From Dillenia suffruticosa (taxonomy: Eukaryota; Streptophyta; Magnoliopsida; Dilleniales; Dilleniaceae), in assembly GCA_033439265.1 (NCBI GenBank), contig JAVTVX010000035.1, forward strand, positions 20,982,001-21,046,000: a stretch of DNA of 64,000 nt. Direction: 5' to 3'. A program made the position numbers and the translations under genes. The notes beneath the pieces were generated by a model. It saw only the letters and a list, made by a program, of their open reading frames with translations, was not told the origin of the DNA and did no database searches. Numbering within the stretch: position 1 is the stretch's first letter; each line of letters begins with the position of its first letter. Below, one piece after another: positions 1 to 15,647 of this stretch.

Positions 1-157
1 AACTGTTACAATGTCCGATGATTTGGTTCCCAATTTCATGAAACCTGGAAAGAAGTGGACAATCGAGCTTAACCAGTATTTGGCAGCCGATGCTCGTGTG
101 GAACTCTGTCATGCTTCATTAGGTGATGGGATAACAATTTGCAGACGTATACAATAA
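1..157 (+). CDS. Caffeoyl-CoA O-methyltransferase-like, copy A, last exon (cut by window edge)
   Basis: The first 157 bases encode the C-terminal 51 residues of a class I SAM-dependent O-methyltransferase, ending in GDGITICRRIQ and TAA. The segment NQYLAADARVELCHASLGDG is the conserved tail of the CCoAOMT-like family, which methylates caffeoyl-CoA, flavonoids or phenylpropanoid polyamines using a divalent metal. No stop or frameshift is seen in the visible part. It is diverged from copy B downstream (MKPGKKWTIELNQ against FKPGRQSVIEFNQ), so it is an older duplicate. The upstream exons lie outside the window, so intactness cannot be judged. Substrate is unknown. Confidence 0.85.
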   Translation, partial: TVTMSDDLVPNFMKPGKKWTIELNQYLAADARVELCHASLGDGITICRRIQ

Positions 158-1625
158 TCTTGTTCATGCTTTATTTGTCTAGATTAAACCAGCCCTGAGG
201 AACATCAGGTGCTGCCCCTTCTTGATTGGACAAGACCCTTTTTCTTAAATTTTCTGAAATTCTGTGAGATCAGCAGCTGCTCGTGTTCAAATCGAATAAC
301 ACAACTTGTTTGGATTACTCGTCAGATGATTTTCATTTGTTTATTTTTTAGAACTTGAATATCGCCCTCATTTTTTGTCAAGCATCCAAAGCAAATGCTT
401 CTGTGAAGGAAATTGCATTTTCAGCGTGTTAAGCTTGGCAATATTGTGGTACAACATTGTTCATGCTATGTCCAAATTTTTATTAGCTATGGCTAAAGCC
501 GAAATGATCATTCTAGTTTCTGAATTTTACTCGATTAATCCAATTCAAGTATTGTAGAGCCCATTTAAGAGTTGATTTTTTAAATTTTATTTATCCATTT
601 TCATGATTTGAATTTAAAATTTATAGTTAAGAGAATACAATTTCTTATCCTTACATTCACGAGAATTTGGTTCTAAATGGCTTTATAACTCTCGTTGCAA
701 CAATCAGCAAAACAAAATAATTGGATAGAGAACAAATCCGACTAGAAGTCTAAGTCCGACTAGAAATTAAAAGAGTAAATCCACCATCATATGCTCTCAA
801 AATCCCTGGATACCAGTAAACCTAATACTCCCCAGTTCAATCCACGCGAAATCATAACCGAAGTACTTGAGAACTACGTAGTATGATATACCTTAAGAAG
901 ACAATTTAAGACATAAATGACACATGGACACATGTCATGGGTCAATAGATTTTCCTTTCCTTTTCGTTAGCCTAAAATATGATAATACATCTCTTCATTC
1001 TGTGGTGTTAGAATTATGCTATCCATCTAATTAGATACAAAAGAAGCATATATGAGCGATTGGGATGCTATTTAGTTATACCATACAGCATGCTTTTTGT
1101 TGCAATGTACTATTTAATTAGTTAATTTTCATGTGCCTAAGATTCGAGAGATTGGGATATTCTTGATCCACTTTTAACTTACAAACAAGGGCAAATCCTT
1201 GGACTCTCGAGGCAATAGCTTTGTGATCGAAGGCATTGTGTCCTTATATTTTTATAAAATTATGAATTTAAAGCTACTTATTAAAATCATTTATAAATTA
1301 AATATTTTTAACAAAATATTAGAATTTTAACATTATAAATAATGTAAATAATAGGCAGATAGGGAAATAAATAAAAGTATATCCAAAAAAAGACACTATA
1401 TCTTCAATGCTGACTGGGAATTCAATCTAATGAATCCAAAACATAGAAATATTTTCAATGCTAATCAAATTAAAACACAAATATTGGAATCCAAACAAAG
1501 AAACAATATTTCACATTCAAGTATAAATACTGAAATTTCTACAACAGTTGACATCGAAGACTGGCTCAGGTAAACTGCTTTTTCTATAAGGAAGCGAGCA
1601 TTATTATTGTCTAATTCAGGCTGAG
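158..1625 (+). other. Spacer between methyltransferase copies A and B, with copy B promoter
   Basis: No gene is seen here. The stretch holds the 3' flank of copy A and the promoter of copy B, including a TATA-like tctataag at about 1582 some 40 bases before the copy B start. Most of it has a diverged second copy at about 5150-6120, which shows that it belongs to the duplicated unit rather than being unique intergenic DNA. Confidence 0.6.
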
Positions 1626-2747
<1,122 letters not shown>

Positions 2748-3178
2748 TCTTGCACTCCTAGTGATTGGTCTATTTACAAATAAATGATACATGGTTGTAT
2801 GCTCTTTATATTCCTTGCAAAAGAGAACAAAAGGACTCCTAATTGGTGAATAATTAATAAAAATGTTCTGATATAAGTGCAGATATGCTTAAATCTTGTT
2901 AATTGTTGAATCGCTTGTGCTGGATTGATTCTTTGTCAGCATGAGTCACTTTGATCTATTCTGGATGCATTTTTTTCCTCATCCTTTCAGACATGATGAG
3001 CAGAATCAAACTTAAGTTCCTTGATTTTTTGTTTTTTGGTTACTATATCAACCGATATCCAGAGCCATGCTCTGACTAATTCGGTCCGGGAATTACAGTG
3101 GCGCATTTAGGGGTATAATTAAGTTCCTTGGTTGTAGTAATATTTTTAATCCACTTACTTTATTGATTCATTAAATTA

Positions 3179-3220
<42 letters not shown>

Positions 3221-3245
3221 GCAAGAAACGTAAAAGGACAAGAAG
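2748..3245 (+). repeat. Duplicated 3' flank of the methyltransferase unit, first copy
   Basis: The downstream flank of copy B, with an acaaataaatga signal near 2776 and a GA run at 3181-3217, recurs after copy C at 3883-4275. The two flanks share long identical stretches. Copy B's version carries about 120 extra bases near 3025-3145 (a repeat-like piece containing accgatatccagagccatg) that are absent from the other. This shows that copy C arose by tandem duplication of the B unit, and that the extra piece is either an insertion in one or a loss from the other. Confidence 0.75.
3181..3217 (+). repeat. (AG)n microsatellite
   Basis: An uninterrupted AG dinucleotide run of about 37 bases sits about 60 bases upstream of the copy C start codon. 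Confidence 0.97.
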
Positions 3246-3275
3246 GAGCAACTGTGCAATTCACTTCAGGTTGAA

Positions 3276-3882
3276 ATGGGTTCCTAGAAAAAGAAACCTT
3301 CAATGGGATTGTTGAAGACTGAAGAATTGTATGAGGTACTGGGGCTCGGCTCTGAAAAGTGTTCTTGAACTATCCTTCTGCGATACATCCTAAAATACTT
3401 ATGATCAATATTTCAGTTTGTTCTGAAGACAGGCGTATACCCACGTCAACTGGAGCCTTTCAAGGATCTTAGAAATGCTACTGCAGGCCATCCAAGGCAT
3501 CTCTTGTTTCATTTCAACCGTTCTAGTAAACACTGCAAGCTTGAGTCTATGTATGTGTATGTTTGTATCTGTCTGTCTATAAGTCATCTAATTGTCATCT
3601 AATTGACATCTAATTGATTTCTTTGTGGATGCTGACAAAGTTGAATACAAGAATTATCATGAGAAGTTGATGAAACTGCTAAGGATTGGTGGTTTAGCCG
3701 TTTACGACTACATGCTGTGGGCAGGAAGTGTGGCAATGCCTGAAGATTTGGTAAGTGATCAATTCAAACCTGGAAGGCAGTCGGTGATTGAATTTAACCA
3801 ATATCTGGCAGCTGATGCTCATGTGGAAATCTCCCATGCTTCGGTGGGTGATGGGATGACAATTTGTAGGCGTGTCCAGTAA
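3276..3882 (+). pseudogene. CCoAOMT-like copy C, pseudogene with internal exon loss
   Basis: Exon 1 (3276-3335) reads ATG GGT TCC TAG, a stop at codon 4. Exon 2 (3417-3496) is open, FVLKTGVYPRQLEPFKDLR, but its donor is GC-type (AAG then GCATCT). Exons 3 and 4 and the start of exon 5 are missing: the sequence jumps at about 3520-3615 directly into exon 5 at the VDADKVEY segment, and then runs open to the normal TAA. The metal-site tripeptide DNT of copy B is DYM here, so the metal-binding Asn is lost. Outside the deletion it is very close to copy B. The SAM-binding core is absent, so a catalytic product is not possible. Confidence 0.9.
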
Positions 3883-4201
3883 TCTTGCACTCCTAGTGAT
3901 TGGTCTGATTACAAATAAATGATTCATGGATGTATGCTTTTTATATTCCTTGCAAAAGAGAACAAAAGGACTCCTTATTGGTGAATAATGAACAAAAATG
4001 TTCTGATATAAGTGCAGATATGCTTAAATCTTGTTAGTTGTTGAATTGCTTGTGCTGGATTGATACTTTGTCAGCATGAGTCACTTTGATCTATTCTGGA
4101 TGCATTTTTTCCCTTATCCTTTCAGACATCACGAACAGAATTATATCTTAGGTTCCTTGATTGCAGTAATATTTTTAATCCATTTTCATTACTGATTCAT
4201 T

Positions 4202-4248
<47 letters not shown>

Positions 4249-4275
4249 CAAGAAACGTAAAAGGACAAGAAGAAG
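3883..4275 (+). repeat. Duplicated 3' flank of the methyltransferase unit, second copy
   Basis: This matches the flank after copy B (2748-3245) almost base for base, including ttgcaaaagagaacaaaagg and the GA microsatellite at 4207-4246, and leads into the exon 1 of copy D. Confidence 0.75.
4207..4246 (+). repeat. (GA)n microsatellite
   Basis: A pure GA run of about 40 bases, the positional equivalent of the AG run at 3181-3217 in the neighbouring duplicate. Confidence 0.97.
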
Positions 4276-4301
4276 CAACTGTGCATCCACTTCAGGTTGA
4301 A

Positions 4302-5147
4302 ATGGGTTCCTTGGAAAAGAAACCTTCAATGGGATTGTTGAAGACTGAAGATTGAATGAGGTACCGGGGCTCTTAAAAGTGTTCTTGAACTATCTCTCTG
4401 TAATAAGTCCTAAAATACTTACATGTCCATGTGATCAATATTTCAGTATGTTCTGAAGACAGGCGTATACCCATGTCAATTGGAAGCTTGAGTCTATGTA
4501 TGTGTGTGTTTGTATCTGTCTGTCTATAAGTCATCTAATTGACATCTAATTGATTTCTCTAGTAGATCTACGTTGATTACTGCACCAGATGCTGAACAGC
4601 TAATATCTATGCTTTTGAAGCTGATTATGCCAAGAAGACTATTGAAGTCAGAGGCTTAACCGGATATTCTTTCTCCTCACTGCTTTTACACTTCCTGATG
4701 ATGGCAAGGTTTGCAAGTACTAAGAGCAATATTGTTTTCTGACATGTGCCTTTATTTTGTGATACCATCGGTGGTTTGCAACAAAGCTGCAGATTACACT
4801 TCCCCTAATGCATATGAGATTGGATTGCCAATAATTCACGGGCAGGAGTTGAACATAAGATTGAGTTCATAGAGTCTGAAGTTACGCCGGTTCTTGATGA
4901 ACTCCAAAAAAATGTGAGGATTAACCACCAAACGATCAGGTTCTTCTTCCATGTTTGTTCAATTTTCTATGTTTTCTAGGATTGGTTGCAGAAGGAGAAC
5001 GAAGGCAGTTTCTACTTTGCCCTTGTAGATGCTGTCAAAGTTGATAACAAGAATTATCATGAGAGGCTGATGAAGCTGTTAGCCTGTTCATGACATGGGG
5101 AGGAAGTGTGGTAGAGCCTGAAGAAATCAGTTGATAACAATAATCAT
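4302..5147 (+). pseudogene. CCoAOMT-like copy D, pseudogene
   Basis: All five exons can be traced: exon 1 from 4302 (MGSLEKKPSMGLLKTED then TGA), a truncated exon 2 near 4447-4480, exon 3 at about 4566-4708, exon 4 at about 4793-4914 and exon 5 from about 4990. Exon 2 is cut short and runs straight into intron-like DNA. Exons 3 and 4 contain frame-breaking small deletions, and exon 5 loses frame in the conserved LLRIGGL region. The 3' half and flank resemble copy A while the exon 1 to exon 2 region resembles copy C, so the unit looks like a recombinant or an end-to-end junction of two duplications. Confidence 0.85.
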
Positions 5148-5149
5148 GT

Positions 5150-6116
5150 TCGTGCTTTACTGGTTTAGATTAAAATAGTCCCGAAGAACATCAGGTGCTG
5201 TCAACTGTTGATTGGACAACACCCTTTCTTTTATTCTTTAAAATTTTGACCGATCAGCAGCTATTCATGTTCAAATCAAATGATTTTCATTTGTTTATTG
5301 TTTGGAACTTGAATTTGGCCTTCATTTTTGTCAAGCATCCAAAGCAAATGCTTCAGTGAATGAAATTGCACTTCCAGCATGCTAAGCTTGTGAACTTCAT
5401 AGCACAGCATTGCTCATGCTCTATCCAAACTTTTATTAACCATGGCTAAGGCCGAAATGATCATTCTAGATGGCTTTAGAATTCTAAGATGTTGCAACAA
5501 TCACCCATAACAAAATAATAGAAAAGAGAAGTCAAAACCGCACCCCATGAAGAAAACAAAAATTTTCAGCTTAGAAGTCTATGTCCACGGTTGGGAAAGA
5601 GTAAATAGCACTATCAAATGTAATAAGTTTAAGGTATATATAAAATTGAAAAAAAATACTCTGAAAATTGTTCGATCCGATCCAATTTACTCAAAACCAT
5701 AAAGAAAGCACATGAATACTATGTAATAAAATATACCTTAAAAAGAGAATTTAGGATATAGATAACACATAAATACGTCCTAAGTAAACAGAATTTCCTC
5801 TCCTTTCCATTTGCCTAAAATATAATAGTCTCTGTCTTTTCTTTATTCTGTGATATCTTATCCATTCTGTCATTAATTAAAGTGGGAAAACTTTAATTGT
5901 AGAGGACAAGGCATTAAGTAGACACTCCATGAATTAAGTAAATTGGAAATCAACTTGATGCTTCTGCATGTATCCAAAACATAAAAATATTTTTCAATGC
6001 TAATCAAATCAAGCATAAATTTTGAAATTCCTACAACATCTGACATCGAAGACTGGCTCAGATAAACTGCTCTTCATATAAGGGAGCAAGCATTGCTATT
6101 GTTTAATTCAGGTTGG
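5150..6116 (+). repeat. Diverged second copy of the A-to-B spacer
   Basis: The sequence follows 158-1625 in the same order with substitutions and indels: gaacatcaggtgctg near 5188 matches 201, the stretch around catccaaagcaaatgctt near 5335 matches 383, the tatacctta block near 5730 matches 890, and the acatcgaagactggctcag block near 6042 matches 1549. It contains no gene. Confidence 0.75.
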
Positions 6117-6167
6117 GATGGGTTCTTGTGAGGACAATATGTGAAAGGGATTATTGCATACTGAAGA
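6117..6167 (+). pseudogene. CCoAOMT-like exon 1 stub, copy E
   Basis: After a promoter like that of copy B there is an exon 1 relic, ATG GGT TCT TGT GAG GAC AAT ATG TGA, followed by AAGGGATTATTGCATACTG, which corresponds to the KGLLQTE segment of copy B. It has an in-frame TGA and no further exons; the sequence switches to repeat-like DNA at about 6168. It marks the truncated right end of the tandem array. Confidence 0.75.
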
Positions 6168-6440
6168 CCCAAATTTTTTTTAGCATTATACCAATCGGTA
6201 TCTAGAGTCATATTCCGACTAATCCAGTCTGGGACTTATAATGGTCTATTTAAAAGGGCTACCCTTCCAACGTAGTCTGCTCCATGCCCAAATCGTGAGT
6301 CGAACTCATAACCTTGGTTAAGAGATCCAACACCACATTCCATAGATCCAACACCACATTCCATTAGACTAACTAATGGTCGGTCAATCCATGCCCAAAT
6401 TGAAATCAGCCGAAGATGCACATGGCTATAGCTTTCATTT
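6168..6440. repeat. Dispersed-repeat-like segment at the end of the array
   Basis: The start of this stretch, accaatcggtatctagagtc and about 50 bases after it, resembles a piece at 3045-3110 (aaccgatatccagagccatg). It also contains a 21-base unit, agatccaacaccacattcca, repeated in tandem at about 6329-6364. The family is not recognised. Confidence 0.4.
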
Positions 6441-6574
6441 TGGAAAACTAGAGTCTATTCCTTATTGTACCATCTATTTCATTTGGTAACTTATCACGGA
6501 TTGGCTTGTATTGTACTAATCACAACTAGAATCGCAAAACAATTTTACATTAGAATGGGGTTGCAATCGACACA

Positions 6575-6650
6575 TTGTTGGTTCAGTAGCAAGGATATTG
6601 AATTCCTTTGATCAAATTCTTGGATTTAAGTCTTGCGAATGAAAAAAACA
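6575..6650 (+). repeat. Possible tRNA-derived SINE relic
   Basis: The segment ttggttcagtagcaaggat followed by about 50 bases and an A-rich end resembles a pol III A-box region. A diverged relative lies at about 47838-47915 (ttggtttagtaagtaaggat). Only the resemblance between the two and the A-box-like word support this; no target duplication was found. Confidence 0.25.
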
Positions 6651-6762
6651 AATGTCATGAGAGCTTATCCCTTAATGAATCCGATAATTAGTTCGAGTCA
6701 GATTAGTCAGACTCAATTGAGCAAAATGAAAAATGCACCCAATCAGCCGGCATAAGAAACAC

Positions 6763-7686
6763 GTTTGGAGCCTTATGGTGAAGAACATTGGCACTATTGC
6801 TGCCTTTAGGTGTGAGGCGGGCCACTGTTGGCTTAGGAATGGGGTTCTTAAGAAACTCAAGCTTGGACCGGAGGATGAAGGATTATCTTTCGCCCCGATA
6901 GTGTAGTCAGTATGGAAATCTAGATGCGAGGCTATCTTCCAGAAGAAAATTGAACCTTCTCTGCAGATGGTTAAAAGGATCCTCCATACTATAAAATCCA
7001 TCTCAAATAGCTTCAACAGTGTGGAAAAAGAAGAGGAAGTGATCCTTGTCGCGTGGAACAAGCCTATGGGGAACAGAATTAAACTTAATGTCGATGGTGG
7101 AGCTAGGGCTGAGGGTGGTAGCACTAGTGTGGGAGGCATTTTTAGGGACAGCAAGGGAGATTGGGTGTTTGGTTTTTGGGCCAATTTGGGAGCTGCTTCA
7201 GGAGACCTAGCGGAATTGTAGAGTGTTAGAGAGTGGTTGAGAATAGCTAGGGATTGGGATTTTAGAGATTTGGTGATCAAATGCGATTCCCTTGGTGTGG
7301 TGAACGCTGTTAACAGAGGAGTGGGATCTGATCATCCATGGAAAAACGCAATTACGGATTGCACTAATATCATGCTAGATTTGGGCATTCATCATATCGA
7401 TCATATCTACAGGGAGACTAATAGGTGCGCTGATGAATTAGTTGAGCTAGGGAGAGAAATCCAACCCGGTCTCGTGGAGTCGGTTGTTCCTCCTCCTGAG
7501 GTCAATCCCCTTCTGAAACTTGATCGAGAGGGAAGCTCGTGGGTGAGAAGAATAAAAAAAGTTTCCTTCCGGTCAGCTAACCCTTAGGGGTTTCTGTGCT
7601 GAGTCACGTTTTGTTCCGCTCCAGTTCTCTGTCTCTGCTGCGTTTTTGTTCTCAATTTTTCTTCCTTCTTTTGTACCCAAAAAAAA
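6763..7686 (+). mobile_element. 5'-truncated LINE with RNase H domain
   Basis: An open frame with two internal TAG stops (about 6902 and 7219) encodes the end of a plant non-LTR retrotransposon ORF2. WKSRCEAIF is followed by NVDGGARAEGG, the start of a reverse-transcriptase-like RNase H fold, then VIKCDSLGVVNAVNRG and RETNRCADELV, the usual later RNase H motifs. A short 3' untranslated stretch ends in an A run near 7678-7688. The 9-base word AAGAAACAC occurs just before the element (6754-6762) and just after the A run (7687-7695), as expected for a target-site duplication, although its A-rich left part lowers the weight of that evidence. The element is dead but not very old. Confidence 0.8.
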
Positions 7687-7695
7687 AAGAAACAC

Positions 7696-8102
7696 ATTCG
7701 CCTTTTTTTTTTAACTACAGATAACCACGATATCCATATTAAATTTAATTAAATTTAATTCTCAGATTAAATTTTTAAGACAACAAAACTCTCTTAACGT
7801 CTATTTTTGTCACACATAAGGTTCAAATCCAAAATCATGCACTCAGCCATTGGACCAATGTCAAAAACTGGAAAGACCCAGCGGCCAACACCATAAATTC
7901 TAACCGGTAATGGTAGATACTCGTAGGTAACAAAAATAAACCACACCTCATTTCTTCGGACACTTGGCTCTCTCGTTTACTTGGAATATAGCACAAACAC
8001 ATGATTCCCAACAACCTCTGAACTGCATCAGGTTAGCACCGGACCACCTTAACAGATGAGTGAGAAGTTCCCTATGAGACAAAATTGTAGTTAGCAGCTC
8101 GT
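7696..8102. other. Intergenic, downstream of deoxyhypusine synthase
   Basis: This holds the 3' flank and probable 3' UTR of the minus-strand deoxyhypusine synthase gene. The word ggttcaaatcc at about 7820 and atggctgagtgc on the opposite strand are tRNA-box-like, but they are on conflicting strands, so no tRNA or SINE is called. Confidence 0.5.
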
Positions 8103-11381
<3,279 letters not shown>

Positions 11382-11388
11382 TTCCTTG

Positions 11389-11409
11389 AGAGAGAGAGAG
11401 AGAGAGAGA
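11389..11409 (-). repeat. Short (CT)n run in the DHS 5' UTR
   Basis: A 21-base GA/CT run ends about 8 bases before the DHS start codon. In plants such tracts in 5' UTRs can bind BPC/GAGA-type factors; regulation here is an inference. Confidence 0.8.
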
Positions 11410-12996
11410 TTAGATACTTGATCAGTAACTTTTAATTTATACATATAGCATCTGAATTTCCAGCTTAAAATTCGAGCAAAGCTTGAAGAGAAATGCAAGC
11501 CAGAGACAGAAAAGAGAGACACCCTAATTATAGCATAAGCAATAAATGGAACTACACATGCAAGGGCCCCAAAATTTGAGGGGACATTCCATTTTTCTTG
11601 CTAATTTCTATTTTATCGCATTTTAGATATAATGTTTTTAATAAAATATAAAAAAATTTAATAAATAAATTTTACAAATACATGGTCAAATTTTTCAACA
11701 AAAAGAGTTCACATTATTATTAATGTTAATGATATTTTTACTAAAAAAATTACACTTAATCTTGAGCTAATCTCAACTTTCCCAACTCATTACACCATCT
11801 TTAGATTTAAACCAACCCGCCTTTTTCTTGCTTGCAGGGATGGTTTTCAAAAAGAAAGAAGAAAATATACAATAAAAAATTTATATATATATTGTGTTAA
11901 CGTATCATTCACTCGCCTCTAAATCCAATGCAAACTTGCAAGACATGCCCATCTTTTACAAAAAATTTAAAATTAAAATTTTAGTAATTGCACTTTGCAA
12001 AATTTGCCTAGGGTATTTACTTGATACGCGTATGAATAGGATAAATATGAGATTATAACTTTTAAATTCATGTACAATTTTTTAGAAAAAAGATTTTTTT
12101 TTTTGGGGGGGGGGGGGAGGGGTGCAGTTTTCCTGCCTTCGCCCGAGTCGGGCATGGAAATTTCTCTTCCATGAACAATGTAAAATAGTAAAAAGGCAAC
12201 CCAAATCAATACTATCTCTTTCAAATAAACGAGATAAATGCCCACCAGTTCTATTCCCCCCCCCGGGACATATACAAGGACATTTTAACAAACAGTTTGG
12301 AACAATAGATTGCTAATGGAATTTGATGGAAATGGTGTTTCACTTGATGTGTAAATTCATAGTACTGAAGCGGGTATAGAGGAGGTTGAACCAAAAAGTG
12401 TTCAGGAGCGTGCATCTGGGTGTTTTGAACTGAAATTGGGCAACGATTTTCATAAGAAAAGCGGGTCTGGAACTGAAGAGAACAATATTAGGGGACCAAG
12501 GTGAGAGGAATGTGCAAGAGGTGAATGGGGAAGAAGAGGAGGAGGAGATTGGGGATTTTACACGAATCCTAAGTAACAAACAAAGAGGCAAGTTCCTAGG
12601 GAAGCACGTAATATTAAAAAAAAAACACTATGAAAAATTTATTTCTTCGAACAAGGGACTAAAACAAGAAGAAGAAGTGGTTTACCTGGCACCGTACGTC
12701 GACGAGAAAAAGGGACCAATAGATTGCGTCGAACAAAAACCCTAGCTGTTGTCCAACGCCTTAGCCAATAGAGAATAGAGCGGGACCACTGTTGGTCGCG
12801 CCTCAATTGCCGGTGGAGTTTGAGAATCGGAAGGAGAGAGGCTGACGGCGGAGTTGAGATTCGGATTTAAGAGAGACGATGAATGACTGACGACCAAAAA
12901 AGAAAGAAGGAAGAGGCTGAACCGGATTGACCCGTCCGGTTCACACTGGTCTCCGGTTCTGGTCCACGCCGAAAAAGGATATAAAGTCACGCGCAA
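11410..12996. other. Intergenic between DHS and the F-box relic
   Basis: AT-rich DNA with a 13-base G run near 12104 and a C run near 12257. No conserved coding segment was recognised on either strand. The longer open stretches (for example near 12512-12745) are low-complexity, rich in Glu and Lys, and have no family signature. Confidence 0.5.
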
Positions 12997-13465
12997 GTCG
13001 ATATCTCTCTCCCAGGTCACCCTCCACTGCTGATTCTCGATATTCTAAGCAGTCTCCACGACGCCTTCGATCCTGCTCGTTGCTGTCTCACATCCAAAAC
13101 CCTAAACTCTCTCTCCTACGGAGTCAAATTTGTCAATCTTTTCTGCTCCCATGATCACCACCTCAAGTCGCAGTCTAAAGAAACCAAGTCCTCCATCACC
13201 CCTTTCAAGACATTCTCGAATCTGATTTCGAATATGATAAGTGTCGAATCAGTTTGTATTGGTCTCGAGAAAGTGCTCATTGGATTGCCATACGATGACT
13301 TGGAAGATGAATCGGATGATCTGTATTTGACGGATGTTGCATTTGTTGAAGAGTGGTTGCGTAGGGTTTGTGGTGGGTTGAGGAATTTGGCTGTTTTGGA
13401 TTTTTGGATGCAGTCTTGTTGGAGGAAATCGTAGATTCTCGCTCTTATTTCTTCGCATTGTGAGG
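12997..13465 (+). pseudogene. F-box/LRR protein fragment (At4g29420-like)
   Basis: A single frame reads LPGHPPLLILDILSSLHDA, then DPARCCLTSKTLNSLSYGV, an F-box, then VKFVNLFCSHDHHLKSQSK, and later LEDESDDLYLTDVAFVEEW and LAVLDFWMQSCWRKS. These follow in order the N-terminal region of plant F-box/LRR proteins of the At4g29420 type, substrate adaptors of SCF ubiquitin ligases. There is no ATG at the expected start (GTC is there, with a TAA shortly upstream). A TAG interrupts the frame at 13432-13434, right after CWRKS, and the family sequence ILALISSHCE continues beyond it. Past about 13465 homology ends, so most LRRs are gone. It is a truncated, decayed host gene. Confidence 0.82.
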
Positions 13466-15647
13466 CCTCTCCGCTCTCTCGATTAATTCATTTGAAACGT
13501 TGAATTTGGATTTCTGTTTGGACTAACAAATGTATGAATGGATCAATTCTTGACTTGGGAAGGTGGAATAAGATCTTCTGAATTGTGGATATGGATTAGG
13601 TTATGCAGGTAATTCTTATATCATGAATTCATGATTGTTGTGATAGCGTTTTCGAACATTTCTTCTAATCTTTTGGTTCTAAGTTAATTTACTCATGACT
13701 GAATGTGAAATTAACTATATTTAACCATGATTGGGTTTGAAATTAACTGAAATACTAAGTGGGTTAGCTGCTGGAGATCATCTGGATTTGATTTGCACAG
13801 AACACTTCTAAGAAGGAAAAAAAATTATCTTCATGATGAAATATAGGATGATTAAAACACCTGTCTCTATCAGTCCAAGCTTTGGTAAAAGTCGGTTGCT
13901 TCACAGAAAATTAATGTGGTATTGGAATGGTATGAGATTCGAGAAGAAACGAATTTTATGGTTTTATAGTGTGCTTAGAAGATACTGAACTTGGAACATT
14001 AGTTTGAACGTGAAGTTGAACCAAAAGTGAAATTTGTTGGAGAATTATATGAAGCACCTGGGTTAGACAACCCGATTATTGAGAGATGCCTAAAATTCTT
14101 TTATTTATTTACTTTATTTTCCGGCAAGTTATCTTGCTATTCTTATAATTTACCCCCAATAAAAAAAGTTCATATTCCTTACTATGTAACAATCATTAGT
14201 TTTAAAACATATCATCTCCTATTACTGAATCACTAAATAAAAGAACAACATTTCAATAATGATCAATGTCTGTGGGCATCGCACAAAGAAACTAGTATAG
14301 GTTTCTAATTGCATTTTGATTTAAGGTTGACGGACATACTGTTGTACTTACCCAATTTGGTTCATTATTTAATGAGGATGGATAAGGAGGGAGTAGCTCA
14401 TAGATCACTTACCCGCTATGAGCCCCAAAAATGTGGAGAAAACTTTTAATTCAACCACTTTGCCTCTAACAAGATATTTTATTTGCCCAAATAATCAATT
14501 CGTTAATCAATTCGTTATATCTTTCGCCATTCTAATCTCCTTTCTATAGACTTAGAATGAATAAATGACCAAAGTCAGTTGAAAAATAGGTGATACAAAA
14601 AGTGTAGGTGAGTATCTATTCATTAGCTAAAATCTTGTTGAAGATCACTGTGTTATAATACCGAGGCCTTCTCCCAAATTTGAAGGAATAGACAAAATTT
14701 TTGTAGCCTTGTATGGACCACTTATATATGTCCTCTATCCACACCCATATTCCTTTCTTCCAAAGAGAAGTTACACTCAACAGCAATTGGAGAAAGCATC
14801 TCTCATATACCCCTTTTCATAAAAAATATATATATACACTTGGAGGAGCCAGCCCATCCTCAATCCTATGGCTTCCCTGTCTCTAAAACACGCACATTTG
14901 TTGGTGTTTTAGGAAGGAAAGGGTGATTACAGAGTGCATAATATGGGGATCTGAAGAAGAAGATGCAACTATCCTACAATTATGCCTTTAATTTATTTTA
15001 TTTCTTTATGAGTTTGACTCTAGTTAGCTAAGACACATGGATTAGTTTTAATCAAGTTGCTTTGAAATGCCATATGAATCAAATTCTTTTATGCGATGAT
15101 GAGCAGCTAATATGTAAGAACCCTTCATGTGTTGGGATAATACTTGTTATGTTTGGCTTTTGAGCATTCTCTTTAAAATTATAGAGCACCTAGTTTTGGA
15201 AATTTTATGAAAAATTTTAACAAATTTGCTCATGAGTTTGACTCTAGCTAGTTAGGACACGTAACTTAGTTGAATTGAAGAACCAGAAAAGATTAAATTC
15301 TTCTAGCAATGGCGAGCAGCTAACACATAATAACTCTCATGTAGTTGAATCTTTGATGAAATATGCCTGTTACATTGGGCTTCTGAGCTTTCTCTACGCA
15401 ATCATGGAGGGTCAGGAAATTCTTGTCTATTTGAATTAGTACATCCAAAAGACAAATCCTGTCCAGAGTTCATCAGTATGTGTGCTCATGTGGTGACAAT
15501 GATTATAGAAATACCAACTGAAACCTAAATGTTTAGGACAGTAGTTCATTTTTCAAATCTGGTGTATGCTAGTGTTGATTGGTTCCCCGATAATACCAAG
15601 TTGACTTATTATAATATTATACTAACATGTATTATGCCCAATTTCAG
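13466..15647. other. Degenerate stretch between two gene relics
   Basis: No coding segment was recognised. The missing parts of the F-box gene and the first exons of the L28 gene would be expected here but are not visible. AT-rich, no clear repeat boundaries. Confidence 0.45.

Noticed and set aside
6763-7587. RNase H frame as a domesticated host gene
   Set aside because: Two in-frame stops, an A run and flanking 9-base words make a truncated LINE copy the simpler reading.
7800-7870. tRNA gene or SINE
   Set aside because: A-box-like and B-box-like words lie on opposite strands and no cloverleaf can be drawn.
12512-12745. 77-codon open frame upstream of the F-box relic
   Set aside because: Glu/Lys-rich low-complexity translation with no family match and no splice partners.
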